Assembly (NCBI RefSeq): GCF_007000325.2 | Contig: NZ_CP117268.1 | Coordinates: 1,240,001 to 1,304,000 of the forward strand | Origin: Rhizobium rhododendri | GTDB lineage: Bacteria > Pseudomonadota > Alphaproteobacteria > Rhizobiales > Rhizobiaceae | Length of the DNA: 64,000 bases | Direction: 5' to 3' | Shown here: positions 43,601-55,385 of the stretch, piece after piece | Position numbering within the stretch: the stretch's first letter is position 1 | How the letters are laid out: the number at the start of each line of letters is the position of its first letter | Program-made: the position numbers and the translations under genes | Notes under the pieces: generated by a model | The model's input: only the letters and a program-made list of their open reading frames with translations | What the model was told of the DNA's origin: nothing | The model's database searches: none

Positions 43601-44404
43601 CTACCAGGTGGTGACGCGCAATCCGACGCGGATTTCCTGGCGGGCCATGGCGCCAGTGGCACCGGCGGCCGTATTGGCGGCGGAAGAGCCGAACATGTCG
43701 CCTCCCGCCACATGGCTGTAGCGGTAGCCGAGATCGAGCTTGACGTTCGGTGAGAGCTGATAGGCAAGGCCTGCCATCAATGCATAGGTGAAGCGCCAGT
43801 CGACATCGCCGGAGCTGCGCGCGCTCGAAGCGACATCGCTGGCACAGCCGACGCAGGCGCTCGTCGTTCGGACATCGCCCCAGCTTACCCGGGTTGCACC
43901 GACGCCTCCCCCGACATAGGGGGTGAAACCGGCCACCGTTCCGAGATCGACATAGGCATTGGCGAGCAGACTGCCCGCCTTGAAGGATGCGGAGGTCTTG
44001 CCGGTACATCCGGCTCCCCCTGCCCCACCAGCACATGGTGAAGCCGTCGAAAACCTGCCGCTGAAATCGCCGCGGAACAGGTCGCCCGTGACATCGGCAC
44101 GAAAGAGATCGTTGAACTGATAACCGACGCCAAGGCCACCGGTGACATCGTTGCCGCCAAAGCGGGTCTTGTCGAAACGCTCGCTGTCGTAACCGTCGCT
44201 GCTGGCGTCAGAGCTGCGCAGCCGGGCACCGTGCAGGCTGGTTTGCACCGCATAGCCGAGATCGACACGGCCGTAAAACCCTTGCGCCTCCTTGACGCTG
44301 ACCTCGGGCACTGTGATCTCGGGGGGCATATCACCGCCAAAGGCGGCACCCGCCGCCGCTACAGTCATCACCACGGCCGCTGCCAAAGCATCGAAGCGGA
44401 TCAT
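43601..44404 (-). CDS. Outer-membrane beta-barrel protein (Omp25/31-like)
   Basis: It encodes 267 residues from ATG 44404, where a signal peptide begins (MIRFDALAAAVVMTVAAAGA). An upstream frame extension to 44494 is not needed. The mature protein has alternating amphipathic strands: GFYGRVDLGYAVQTSLHGA, VTGGLGVGYQFNDLFRADVT, FTPYVGGGVGATRVSW, RFTYALMAGLAYQLSPNVKL and DLGYRYSHVAGGDMF, then a final IRVGLRVTTW with terminal aromatic Trp. This is an eight-stranded outer-membrane barrel. It is a paralogue of the next gene. Its role is probably structural or adhesive. Confidence 0.82.
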   Translation of the reverse strand: MIRFDALAAAVVMTVAAAGAAFGGDMPPEITVPEVSVKEAQGFYGRVDLGYAVQTSLHGARLRSSDASSDGYDSERFDKTRFGGNDVTGGLGVGYQFNDLFRADVTGDLFRGDFSGRFSTASPCAGGAGGAGCTGKTSASFKAGSLLANAYVDLGTVAGFTPYVGGGVGATRVSWGDVRTTSACVGCASDVASSARSSGDVDWRFTYALMAGLAYQLSPNVKLDLGYRYSHVAGGDMFGSSAANTAAGATGAMARQEIRVGLRVTTW

Positions 44405-44594
44405 CGCAAGCACTCCCCACCGGGCACAAGGCCCGCATTCCAGCCAGACGCGCGCCAAGGCGAATCTGCCAACCGTTTTGATTTCATTAACCATAGGGAA
44501 TTCATGGTTAATGAAGGTTTAATCGGCCTTGCTTCATCGTCGCGAAGAAAAGCCTGTTGCCGATTGGTATCAGTGGATGGTCGCCCGCGCCGAC

Positions 44595-44635
44595 AACGCA
44601 AAAGCCACCCGGAGCGACCGGGCGGCTTTTGCGTT
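44595..44635 (-). terminator. Terminator of the second omp gene
   Basis: AACGCAAAAGCCACCCGG pairs with CCGGGCGGCTTTTGCGTT around AGCGA, a long stem with one A/C mismatch. It begins 20 bases after the stop of the gene at 44655. The flanking AAAA/TTTT runs allow action in both directions. Confidence 0.8.
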
Positions 44636-44654
44636 CGACGATCAAGATAGTTGT

Positions 44655-45503
44655 TTATTTGTAGACAGCGGGGGCGACCGGGATTTCGGCCGGAGGCATG
44701 TAGCTGGCCGTCTGGCAGCCACCGAAGTTGTAGCGCGCACCGATGCGGGCTTCGTGCAGGTTCAGACCCTTGTCGTAACCGGGACCACCATTTTCGGCAA
44801 AGCCGAACATGTCGCCGCCTTCGATGTGGCGGAATCGATAGCCGACGTCGGCCTTCAGATTGCAGGTCAGGTCGATCGCGGTACCGGCCATCAGTGCGTA
44901 GGTGAAGCGCCAGCTGCCACGGCCGTTATGCGTCACGGTTTCGTCGCAAGAGGACGAATCGGCATCCGAGCAAGACGTGTTGTGGAGCTTGTCCCACTTG
45001 ATGTAGGTGCCACCGAGACCGCCGCCGACGTAAGGCGTGAAGGCGCCGTAGTGGCCGATGTCGACATAGGCGTTGGCAAGCAAGCTCACGGCAGTCAGAG
45101 AAGAGCGGTCACGTGACGTCGCGGCAACGGCCGAGAAGTCCGGTCCGCAACCGCCGCAATCACCCTTGGTAGAGCCCTTGAAGTCCGACTTGAACAGGTA
45201 GTCGACCGTCGCGTCTGTGCGCAGATAATCGTTGATCTGGTAGCCGACACCACCACCGAGCGTGAAGCTGTCATCGAGCTTGGCAGAATCGAAGTCCTGC
45301 ATGTTGCTGTTCGAGCCCTGGAAATAGTTGGCTCCGCGCAGGTCGCTGAAGGCGTAGCCGACATCGCCGCGCAAATACCAGCCGCTCGATTGCGCAACCG
45401 CAACTTCCGGCGGCGGGGCCTGTTCCGGCTGATAGAGATCGGCAGAGAATGCCGTCGTCGCAGCCAGGGCCAAGGCAACGGCCCCAATCAAGCTTTTCAT
45501 CAT
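44655..45503 (-). CDS. Outer-membrane beta-barrel protein, second paralogue
   Basis: It encodes 282 residues from ATG 45503 with GGGAGC upstream. Signal peptide MMKSLIGAVALALAATTAFS, mature start ADLYQPEQAPPPEVAVAQSS. Strands: GWYLRGDVGYAFSDLRGANY, LGGGVGYQINDYLRTDATVD, YGAFTPYVGGGLGGTYIKWD, WRFTYALMAGTAIDLTCNLK and ADVGYRFRHIEGGDMFGF. Cysteine pairs in the extracellular loops (KGDCGGCG, then SCSDADSSSCDE) could form disulfides. It shares the order of blocks with 43601-44404, so the two arose by duplication. It is separated from the other omp by a terminator, so expression is separate. Confidence 0.84.
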   Translation of the reverse strand: MMKSLIGAVALALAATTAFSADLYQPEQAPPPEVAVAQSSGWYLRGDVGYAFSDLRGANYFQGSNSNMQDFDSAKLDDSFTLGGGVGYQINDYLRTDATVDYLFKSDFKGSTKGDCGGCGPDFSAVAATSRDRSSLTAVSLLANAYVDIGHYGAFTPYVGGGLGGTYIKWDKLHNTSCSDADSSSCDETVTHNGRGSWRFTYALMAGTAIDLTCNLKADVGYRFRHIEGGDMFGFAENGGPGYDKGLNLHEARIGARYNFGGCQTASYMPPAEIPVAPAVYK

Positions 45504-45702
45504 GTTCGGCTCCCAAATTTGTCTAGCCGCTGGCGTGTTTGCGCATACCAAAGCGGAGTTCATGAAGCGGATCATGCAATTAAATGGTTAAGGGCCAATT
45601 AAAAAGGCCTGTTGCCCGGCTACCAAGCTGAGTGAAGCGAACGCCTGTCATCGGAAATTTAAAACTTTTCCGATTACTGAAAATATCATCTTTTCGCCTT
45701 TA

Positions 45703-45731
45703 CCGACGAACGACGAACGGTCGTTCGTCGG
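45703..45731. terminator. Perfect hairpin after the GH63 gene
   Basis: CCGACGAACGA pairs fully with TCGTTCGTCGG around a 7-base loop, 6 bases beyond the stop at 45738. There is no U-tract on the minus strand, so it may be an mRNA-stabilising 3' hairpin rather than an intrinsic terminator. Confidence 0.55.
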
Positions 45732-45737
45732 CTATTT

Positions 45738-48368
45738 TCATCGGGGTTGCCCGGTCGTGGAGATGAGGTTGGCAATCAGCGCCGTCCATCCGGTCTGGTG
45801 TGAGGCGCCCAGCCCCCGGCCCGTATCGCCATGGAAATATTCGTAAAATAACTGATAGCCCTGGATAGAGTCGCCTGCGGGTGTAGCGCCGCTCTCCGCT
45901 TCGGATACGAACAATCGGGCAAGGCGCTTGCTCAGTTCGTCGGCGACCCCGTCCAGGCTCATGAAAACGCCTGACCCGGTTGGGCATTCCACCAGGAAGT
46001 CCGGCCCGAAATAGCTATGAAATTTACGCAGCGCGTCGATGAAGAGGAAATTGACCGGCATCCACACCGGGCCCCTCCAATTTGAATTGCCACCGAAAAG
46101 ACCGCTCTCCGCCTCCCCCGGCGTATAGGGTACCTCGATGGAAATGCCTTTTGCCTGGAAACGGTAAGGGTTGGACCCATAGATTTTCGACAGGGATCGA
46201 ACGCCGAAATCGGAGAGAAACTCTTTTTCATCGAGCATGTGCCTGAGCAGCCCCTTCAAGCGATGACCGCGCAGCAACGACAGAAGGTGGCTCTCCCCCT
46301 CGCCATGCTCTGTCCAGCGCGAAACCAGGGAGGCAAGTTTCGGCCTGTTTTGCAGCAGCCAGCGCGAGCGGGCAGCAAAGGACGGCAGCTTGTCGAAAAT
46401 ATCGTTGTCCAGCACTTCGACGGCAAAGATCGGAATGAGGCCGACCAGCGACTGGATGCGAATCGGGACAGAGGATCCGTCCGTGTGGCGCAGCATGTCA
46501 TAGAAGAAGCCGTCCTCCTCGTTCCACAGCCCCTCGCCGGTTTCGCCAATATCCGCAACGGCGCCGGCGATCAGCAGGAAATGCTCGAAATACTTGCTCG
46601 CCATGTCCTCATAGACAGGATCGCTCAACGCCAGCTCGATGGCGATCTTCATCAGGTTGAGCGCGTACATCGCCATCCAGGCGGTGCCGTCGGCCTGATC
46701 GAGGACCATATTGTCAGGCAGAGCCTCCGAGCGGTTGAACGGGCTGATGTTGTCGAGCCCGAGGAAGCCGCCTTGAAAGAGGTTGCGGCCGTCCGAGTCC
46801 TTGCGGTTTACCCACCAGGTAAAATTGAGCATCAGCTTGTGCATGATGCGCTCGAGGAACGAGATATCGTCGATGCCGGTCAGCTTGCGGTCGATTTCAT
46901 AGACCTGTAGGGCCGCCCAGGCCTGCACCGGCGGGTTGACGTCGGAGAAATTCCACTCGTAGGCCGGCAACTGCCCGGACGGATGCATGAACCAGTCGCG
47001 GGTGAGCAGCAACAGCTGCTGCTTGGCAAAATCCGGATCGACCAGCGCCATCGGCAGGCAGTGGAAAGCCAGATCCCAGGCGGCATACCAGGGATATTCC
47101 CAGGCATCCGGCATCAGGATGATGTCGGCATTGTTAAGATGGCGCCAGTCAGCGTTGCGCGCCTTGCGACGCTCTGCGGGCGGCGGCGGAAGATTGGGAT
47201 CGCCGTCGAGCCAGCAGGGAATATCGAGAAAATAAAACTGCTTCGACCACAGCAGTCCGGCAATGGCTTGGCGGTGCACCGCCCGGGCAGATTGCGGGGC
47301 AATATCCTTTTGCACCGCGTCGAAGAAGGCATCCGCCTCCTGCCGCCGGAGTTCGACGATTGCGTCAAAATCGCCGAAGGGCTCGGGTGAAAGCCCGTCT
47401 TCCCGCCAGCGAAGGCGCATGGAGACCCTGCCCTTTGCCGGCACCTCGAAGATCTGTCGTGCCGCGACCTTGCTGCCGCTCTGCCGATCGACGGCCGATT
47501 GAACACCGGAGACGACGAAATCGTTGATCCCATCCTTGAAACGCCCGCTGGCCTCAGAGCCGAAAAGGAGCGGCGAATTGGTGTCGTTTTCGCAGAACAA
47601 CAGTTCGCAGGGCTGGTCGACGCTGAGGCGCCACGTCTTCTTAGCCGTCCGGGTGGCAAGCACGTCGCTATTCGCCTGCGCCTCCAGCCGCGGACGCTTT
47701 GGATCGTCCGACCAGGACCAGGTGTTGCGCGCCCAGAGCTGTGGCAGCAGATGAAGCACAGCAGCCTCATCCGACGCATTTTCCACGACGATATGAATCA
47801 GGATGTCGTCTGGCCCCGCCTTCGCGTATTCGATGCTCACGTCGAAATAACGCCCCTCGGCAAAGATTCCGGTATCGGCAATTTCGAACTCCGGATCGAG
47901 CCGCGTTCGTTTGGCGTTCTCGGAGCGGAGTTGTCCGTAGGGGAAAGCCGCCTGTGGATAGCGATAGATCATCTTCTGGTAGGAATGGGTCGGCGTTGCG
48001 TCGACGTAGTGATAGACTTCCTTGACGTCCTCGCCGTGGTTGCCTTCGGCGTTTGCAAGCCCGAACAGCCTCTCCTTGAGGATCGAGTCCTTGCCGTTCC
48101 AGAGTGCCAGCCCCAGACACCAGCGCATGCTCTCGTCGCAGAAGCCCGCAAGCCCGTCCTCCCCCCAGCGGTAGGCGCGGCTTCGGGCGTGATCGAACGG
48201 AAAGAAATTCCAGGCATCGCCGTCGGCGCTGTAGTCTTCGCGAACCGTTCCCCACTGACGCTCGGACACATATGGGCCCCATCGCCGCCAGGCAACACCG
48301 CGCTTGATCTCCTGCAGTCGTTGGCCTTCAGCCGTTGCCAGCACCGCATTGTCAACAGTCGTCATCAC
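45738..48368 (-). CDS. GH63/MGH1-like glucosidase
   Basis: It encodes 876 residues with no signal peptide, so cytoplasmic. The N-terminal beta domain (about 1-360) includes WGPYVSERQWGTVREDYS and AYRWGEDGLAGFCDE. The C-terminal (alpha/alpha)6 barrel has MPDAWEYPWYAAWDLAFHCL, GQLPAYEWNFSDVNPPVQAW, QGGFLGLDNISPFNRSEALP, ADGTAWMAMYALNLM, LWNEEDGFFYD and NSNWRGPVWMPVNFLFI. This is the GH63 glucosidase/mannosylglycerate-hydrolase-like family. The two carboxylates are expected in the WDLAF and the WNEEDG/WRGP blocks. The substrate is probably a glucosyl compatible solute or oligosaccharide; which one is not predictable. It is a single gene with a 1-kb upstream gap. Confidence 0.85.
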   Translation of the reverse strand: MMTTVDNAVLATAEGQRLQEIKRGVAWRRWGPYVSERQWGTVREDYSADGDAWNFFPFDHARSRAYRWGEDGLAGFCDESMRWCLGLALWNGKDSILKERLFGLANAEGNHGEDVKEVYHYVDATPTHSYQKMIYRYPQAAFPYGQLRSENAKRTRLDPEFEIADTGIFAEGRYFDVSIEYAKAGPDDILIHIVVENASDEAAVLHLLPQLWARNTWSWSDDPKRPRLEAQANSDVLATRTAKKTWRLSVDQPCELLFCENDTNSPLLFGSEASGRFKDGINDFVVSGVQSAVDRQSGSKVAARQIFEVPAKGRVSMRLRWREDGLSPEPFGDFDAIVELRRQEADAFFDAVQKDIAPQSARAVHRQAIAGLLWSKQFYFLDIPCWLDGDPNLPPPPAERRKARNADWRHLNNADIILMPDAWEYPWYAAWDLAFHCLPMALVDPDFAKQQLLLLTRDWFMHPSGQLPAYEWNFSDVNPPVQAWAALQVYEIDRKLTGIDDISFLERIMHKLMLNFTWWVNRKDSDGRNLFQGGFLGLDNISPFNRSEALPDNMVLDQADGTAWMAMYALNLMKIAIELALSDPVYEDMASKYFEHFLLIAGAVADIGETGEGLWNEEDGFFYDMLRHTDGSSVPIRIQSLVGLIPIFAVEVLDNDIFDKLPSFAARSRWLLQNRPKLASLVSRWTEHGEGESHLLSLLRGHRLKGLLRHMLDEKEFLSDFGVRSLSKIYGSNPYRFQAKGISIEVPYTPGEAESGLFGGNSNWRGPVWMPVNFLFIDALRKFHSYFGPDFLVECPTGSGVFMSLDGVADELSKRLARLFVSEAESGATPAGDSIQGYQLFYEYFHGDTGRGLGASHQTGWTALIANLISTTGQPR

Positions 48369-49330
48369 TTACACACCGCACAGGAAACGAGCCGCACTGG
48401 GGTCGTTTGTTTGCATCAAGGCCGGATCAGATCCGTAAGCCCTCTGTGGGATACGTCAAGCGAGCATGAGTGGGTGAGCCGATCTTAAATACACGGCGCA
48501 ATGTCGGCAATCATGCGCCACCGAAGACCGATCATGAAGAAATCCGGTCCGCTCGGGACTGTCCGGTAAACATGCCGGTCAGGGGTTTGCCTACTGGGAA
48601 CTGCCTGGTGAGACTGGCAACCGCCGCTCCTGCTCACCGGTCCGCTGGGAATCCAATCCACCGACAAGACCCGGGTCCTGGCAGCCCGTACCGGTCACGG
48701 AAGCCGACGCTTCGCCCGCAGCCGACTTCAGACCCCTTGGATTGGCCTGGTAGAATTTTTCAAGCCGGCGCTGGTGCATGGGAGGCTCTATATGGAATGT
48801 CTCATACGAATGTTCGCATATTAACAAATAGCGTGCCACCAGCAAGCCGTTCTCCACAGCTTAATGGGAGTGAATGAGCACTGTCACGCCGTGTGTCACG
48901 CCTCTCTGCAATCTCAAGCAGTTAAAGCCGATTTGCAGTGTGTACAGCGTCGTTGGCAGCGCTTCGGCGGCGGCTGTGACAAGTGCGCATAGCTGTGCTC
49001 GTGTTGGGAACTGTCTATCAGCCTGGGGTTCTCTGTTCAGGGCAAATTTCGATCCCGTTATGAACAATCGGTTCCCATCGAGGATGCCGCGTTCTTGGGA
49101 ATGCGCTGCACTGCCTTGCAACGGGTCTGCGGGAGCGGTCCCCTGCGGTGTGTCGGTCCGACAAGGGAAGGTGGCCGGCCGGCGAACAACTGCATCAGCG
49201 ACGGTGTTCGCGATGACGTGGTGATGTTGTTTCTTGAACGCTATGCGGATTTCGGACCGAGCAGGTCATGCTGGAACAAAATGATGTGACGCGGGCAGTT
49301 CAAAGTGTCTCTCGACTGCATCATAAAGCT
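48369..49330. other. Intergenic region between GH63 and katG genes
   Basis: Nearly 1 kb with no frame that looks coding on either strand and no repeat shared with the rest of the window. It should contain the GH63 promoter near 48400-48480. It could be decayed sequence. Confidence 0.35.
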
Positions 49331-49332
49331 CA

Positions 49333-49363
49333 AAGGGGAAAGGCCTCGGTGGCCCTTCCCCTT
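49333..49363 (-). terminator. katG terminator hairpin
   Basis: AAGGGGAAAGGCC pairs with GGCCCTTCCCCTT with one mismatch and loop TCGGT, 24 bases after the katG stop. Minus-strand transcripts end in CCCCTTT. Confidence 0.7.
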
Positions 49364-49386
49364 CGTGGTAGACGAATACGCAGCTA

Positions 49387-51759
<2,373 letters not shown>

Positions 51760-51804
51760 TTATGATCAATGTCACACTTGCGCACTTGGCGGAATGCCAT
51801 TTTT

Positions 51805-53115
51805 TCACTCCGGATCTTCAAGGCTGAACATCTCATTGCGTTCGTCGTAGGCAAACAGCTCTGCATACCTTGCCCATGAAACGATGGTCCTGAGGGTTTC
51901 GTCTGCGCGAGAGGCCGTCATGTAGTCTTCAAGCTCGTTGCGGAAACGGGCTGCCGGGGCTGTGTGGGTGGTGCGTTCGTCGAGCACGCGCCTGATGAGG
52001 CCCATCAGCGGCACGTAGGTGACCAGATGTTCGGCGAAGAGCTTCTTGCGGGCGTCGGTGGCGAGATGGGCAAATTTGGTTCCGGCTTCGGTGAGCACGA
52101 GGTCGCCTTCGCTGAGGTGGGCAAAGCGCAAGAGTTGAAGGGCTTCGCCGAGATGAAAGAGCTCATTCGCCTCGAGCTGCAGGGTTTCTGCAAGAACGGG
52201 AAGGTCTGCCCGCCCGTGATAGGGTGCCCCTGCCAGCGCCTCTATCAGTCCGGACAGGATATTGGTCGATACCGGTTCGAGCACCATGCCCATCCCGGTT
52301 CCCGGAATGCCCTCCATCTCGGTTGCTCGCGGCTCGGCTCTCTGGGTCATCAGCGCATAGATACTGTCGACCAGCTGCCGGAACACCGGATCGAGGCGGT
52401 TCCTCGGGTGCATCAGGTCGATTTTTACCTCGCGAGCGACCCGGCCGGGGTTCGACGAGAACACCAGGATGCGGTCGCACATGAGGACGGCCTCCTCGAT
52501 ATTGTGGGTCACCATCAGCACCGACTTGATGGGCAGCCGGCCCTCGATCCAGAGGTCGATCATGTCCGTGCGCAATGTCTCGGCGGTGAGGACGTCGAGT
52601 GCGGAGAAAGGCTCGTCCATCAACAGCAGGTCCGGATGGACGACAAGCGCCCGCGCAAAGCCGACGCGCTGGCGCATGCCGCCGGACAACTCTTTCGGAT
52701 AGGCATTCTCGAAGCCGTCGAGGCCGATCAGGTCGATGGCAGCCAAGGCCAGCGATCGCCGTTCCGACCGGTCGACACCCTTCGCCTCGAGGCCAAGCTC
52801 GACATTCTGCAGCACAGTCAGCCAGGGAAAGAGCGCAAAAGACTGGAACACCATCGAGATACCCACGGGTGGCCCGGCGATCGGGTGGCCGCGATACGTG
52901 GCCTCGCCGGACGAGGGCGGAAGCAGCCCCGCGATAATACGCAACAGCGTCGATTTGCCGGAGCCGGAGCGGCCGAGCAGTCCGACGATCTCGCCTTGCG
53001 AGATGGTCACGTCGACATTGTCGAGAACGACGACATCATTGCCGTTGGCCTTTGGGAAGGAGCGGCAGACCTTGCTGATATCGATCAGCGACGCCTTGGC
53101 GGTTTGGTCGAGCAT
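51805..53115 (-). CDS. ABC transporter ATPase with C-terminal AAA-associated domain
   Basis: It encodes 436 residues. The ATPase part (1-260) has Walker A GLLGRSGSGKST, Q-loop VFQSFALFPWLTV, signature LSGGMRQRVGFARAL, Walker B LLLMDEPFSALD and the switch His in VTHNIEEAV, close to nitrate/sulfonate/taurine importers. The C-terminal 150 residues (LPVLAETLQLEANELFHLGE, then FAHLATDARKKLFAEHLVTY) form the extra winged domain seen in a subgroup of such ATPases, probably regulatory. It follows the permease gene after 29 bases. Confidence 0.9.
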   Translation of the reverse strand: MLDQTAKASLIDISKVCRSFPKANGNDVVVLDNVDVTISQGEIVGLLGRSGSGKSTLLRIIAGLLPPSSGEATYRGHPIAGPPVGISMVFQSFALFPWLTVLQNVELGLEAKGVDRSERRSLALAAIDLIGLDGFENAYPKELSGGMRQRVGFARALVVHPDLLLMDEPFSALDVLTAETLRTDMIDLWIEGRLPIKSVLMVTHNIEEAVLMCDRILVFSSNPGRVAREVKIDLMHPRNRLDPVFRQLVDSIYALMTQRAEPRATEMEGIPGTGMGMVLEPVSTNILSGLIEALAGAPYHGRADLPVLAETLQLEANELFHLGEALQLLRFAHLSEGDLVLTEAGTKFAHLATDARKKLFAEHLVTYVPLMGLIRRVLDERTTHTAPAARFRNELEDYMTASRADETLRTIVSWARYAELFAYDERNEMFSLEDPE

Positions 53116-53144
53116 AGGATTTGTCCCTTACGATAGGAGGTGGA

Positions 53145-54878
53145 TCAGCCGAGCCGCAGGTGGCGTTCGCCGAAGGCGTAAAGCGGCCTCCAGAGCAGGC
53201 GGTTGAACAGGGTGACAAAGGTGCACATCACGACAATGCCGAGGACGACACGCGGGAAATCGCCGTTCACGGTCGCATTGGCGATGTAGGAACCGAGGCC
53301 GGGGGTCGTCAGCTGGGTATCGCCCCAGCTGGCGACCTCGGCAACGATGCTGGCGTTCCAGGACCCGCCGGAGGCCGTAATGGCACCGGTGATGTAGTAG
53401 GGGAAGACACCGGGCAGGATGACTTTGATCCACCAGCGCCAGCCGGAAATGTGGAAGCTGCGGGCGGCCTCCTTGAGATCGCTCGGAAAGGCGCTGGCGC
53501 CGGCAATGACGTTGAACAGGATATACCACTGCGTGCCGAGGATCATCAGCGGGCTCAGCCAGATGTTGGCGTTGAGCCCGAACCGGACGATCACCACCAC
53601 GAAGACGGGGAAAGCGATGTTGGCGGGGAAAGCTGCCAGAAACTGTGCCAGCGGCTGCACCTTTTCGGCAAGTTTAGGGCGGAGACCGATCCATACGCCG
53701 ATCGGCACCCAGATGAGAGTAGCGATGGTCATCAGGACAACGACGCGCAGGAGCGTGATCGAACCATATAGAACTGCGGTCGCCACATCCGACCAACCGA
53801 TGTTGGCGCGCAGATAGTCTAGGCTGAGAAAGCCTCCCCAGGTTGCTGCGGCGATGATGGTAGCGATCCAGATCCAGTCTACCGCACGCGATCGTGCAAC
53901 GCCCCTCGCCTTCGAGCCAACCGGCACCAGGTTGGGCAGGCGAAAATTCCACACCTGCCGCGACATCCAGCGAAAGGGAGCCATGGCAATGCGCGTGACG
54001 CGCGATTTGCTTAACAGGTCCAGCATCCAGGATGTCGGCGCGACGCCCGAGGTTGTGGTCTCGAAACGAAACTTGTCGGCCCAGGCCACCAGCGGCCGGA
54101 ACATCAGCTGGTCGTAGAGCACGATGACGCAAAGCATGGCGATGACGGCATAGAATATCGCCATGATGTTCTGCTGCTTGATGGCCAGCGCCACATAGGA
54201 CCCTATCCCGGGCAGGGTTATCGTGGTGTTGCCGACCGTGATCGCCTCCGAGGCAACGACGAAAAACCAGCCGCCGGACATCGACATCATGGTGTTCCAG
54301 ACGAGCCCCGGCATGGCAAATGGCACGTCGAGACGCCAGAAGCGCTGCCATCCGCTCAGGTGGAAACCGCGTGCAACCTCTTCCAGATCCTTGGGCTGGT
54401 TGCGCATGGACTGGTAGAGACTGAAGGTCATGTTCCAGGCCTGGCTGGTGAAGATCGCAAACACGCAGGCAAGTTCGGCGCCGAGCACGCTTCCGGGAAA
54501 GAGATTGAGGAAAAAGGTCACGGTGAAAGTCAGGAAGCCCAGGATCGGAACCGATTGCAGGATGTCGAGGATCGGGATCAGCACCATCTCTGCCCGTCGG
54601 CTTTTGGCCGCAAGTGCGGCATAGACGAAGGTGAAAGCCAGCGAGAACACGATTGCCAGCAGCATCCGCAAAACGGTGCGCAGGGCATAGATCGGCAGGT
54701 TGGCCGGATCGAGCGAAAGTGGCGCGACGTCGAGGGCCGAAAGCGGAACCGTCGTTACCCTTGCGCCATAGGCGAAGAGCACGATGGCACCAACGACGAG
54801 GAGCAGCGCCATGACATCCCAATGGCTGGGCATCAGCGACCGGCGAATGGCGAGCGGCGCAAGTTTCTGCAATTTCAT
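53145..54878 (-). CDS. ABC transporter permease, two fused permease domains
   Basis: It encodes 577 residues with two binding-protein-dependent permease domains in one chain. Domain 1 (about 70-270) has the EAA loop EVARGFHLSGWQRFWRLDVP. Domain 2 (about 370-570) has EAARSFHISGWRWWIKVILP. About 12 membrane segments. Normally such importers use two separate or identical subunits, so this fusion makes a single-chain channel. Together with the ATPase downstream it is a complete translocator, but no periplasmic binding protein is encoded in the window. The substrate is unknown (nitrate/sulfonate-like by ATPase similarity). Confidence 0.88.
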   Translation of the reverse strand: MKLQKLAPLAIRRSLMPSHWDVMALLLVVGAIVLFAYGARVTTVPLSALDVAPLSLDPANLPIYALRTVLRMLLAIVFSLAFTFVYAALAAKSRRAEMVLIPILDILQSVPILGFLTFTVTFFLNLFPGSVLGAELACVFAIFTSQAWNMTFSLYQSMRNQPKDLEEVARGFHLSGWQRFWRLDVPFAMPGLVWNTMMSMSGGWFFVVASEAITVGNTTITLPGIGSYVALAIKQQNIMAIFYAVIAMLCVIVLYDQLMFRPLVAWADKFRFETTTSGVAPTSWMLDLLSKSRVTRIAMAPFRWMSRQVWNFRLPNLVPVGSKARGVARSRAVDWIWIATIIAAATWGGFLSLDYLRANIGWSDVATAVLYGSITLLRVVVLMTIATLIWVPIGVWIGLRPKLAEKVQPLAQFLAAFPANIAFPVFVVVIVRFGLNANIWLSPLMILGTQWYILFNVIAGASAFPSDLKEAARSFHISGWRWWIKVILPGVFPYYITGAITASGGSWNASIVAEVASWGDTQLTTPGLGSYIANATVNGDFPRVVLGIVVMCTFVTLFNRLLWRPLYAFGERHLRLG

Positions 54879-55385
54879 GGGTCGCTCCTGTTTCGAGAGC
54901 CAATGCGTTGAACGTCCAAAAGCGGCAGTTGCAGCCGCTGCGATCGCCAGACGGTCGAGCGACCATCCGGGGTTGGTTGCAGAAAGACGGCATGCTTGCC
55001 CGGAAGATCACATCGCTGTCATCCCCCGGGTCCGACGACCGCATACTGCGGGGAAAACGGCTCGAACCTTGTCTGCTGTACGAATGCACGGCTTTCGACG
55101 CGTCCAACCGGGACAGATGACACATAGAATAGCTTGCCTGCCCGGGCCATCCGAATTGATGGTTAGCGGGGCGACGCTTAGGCATAGGAACCCTATACCA
55201 TGGTATATCCGGCAGAATTGATCTGACCACTGGCTGTTCGATCGGACACAAGTCGTCTACTGAGCATGAAAGGGCGCGCGCTTTTTCACACGCCTGGCAT
55301 TCATGAGATTTTCTGAAGGCTTGAGCTTAAAGCGACGAAAAATGCCGCGAAAACAGAGCGAAGAATTGGGCATGGCTGCCGGACA
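54879..55385. promoter_or_regulatory. Divergent intergenic region, permease and histidine kinase
   Basis: About 500 bases between the leftward ABC operon and the rightward kinase operon. Both promoters must lie here. I see no convincing gene. ACCTATACCATGGTATATCC near 55190 contains a short palindrome (ATACCATGGTAT) that could be an operator; this is inference. Confidence 0.4.

Noticed and set aside
47499..48488. 329-codon plus-strand frame over the GH63 gene
   Set aside because: Antisense to conserved glucosidase sequence, no domain.
48470..48877. 135-codon frame between GH63 and katG
   Set aside because: Proline/arginine-rich composition typical of non-coding GC-rich sequence, no ribosome site and no motif.
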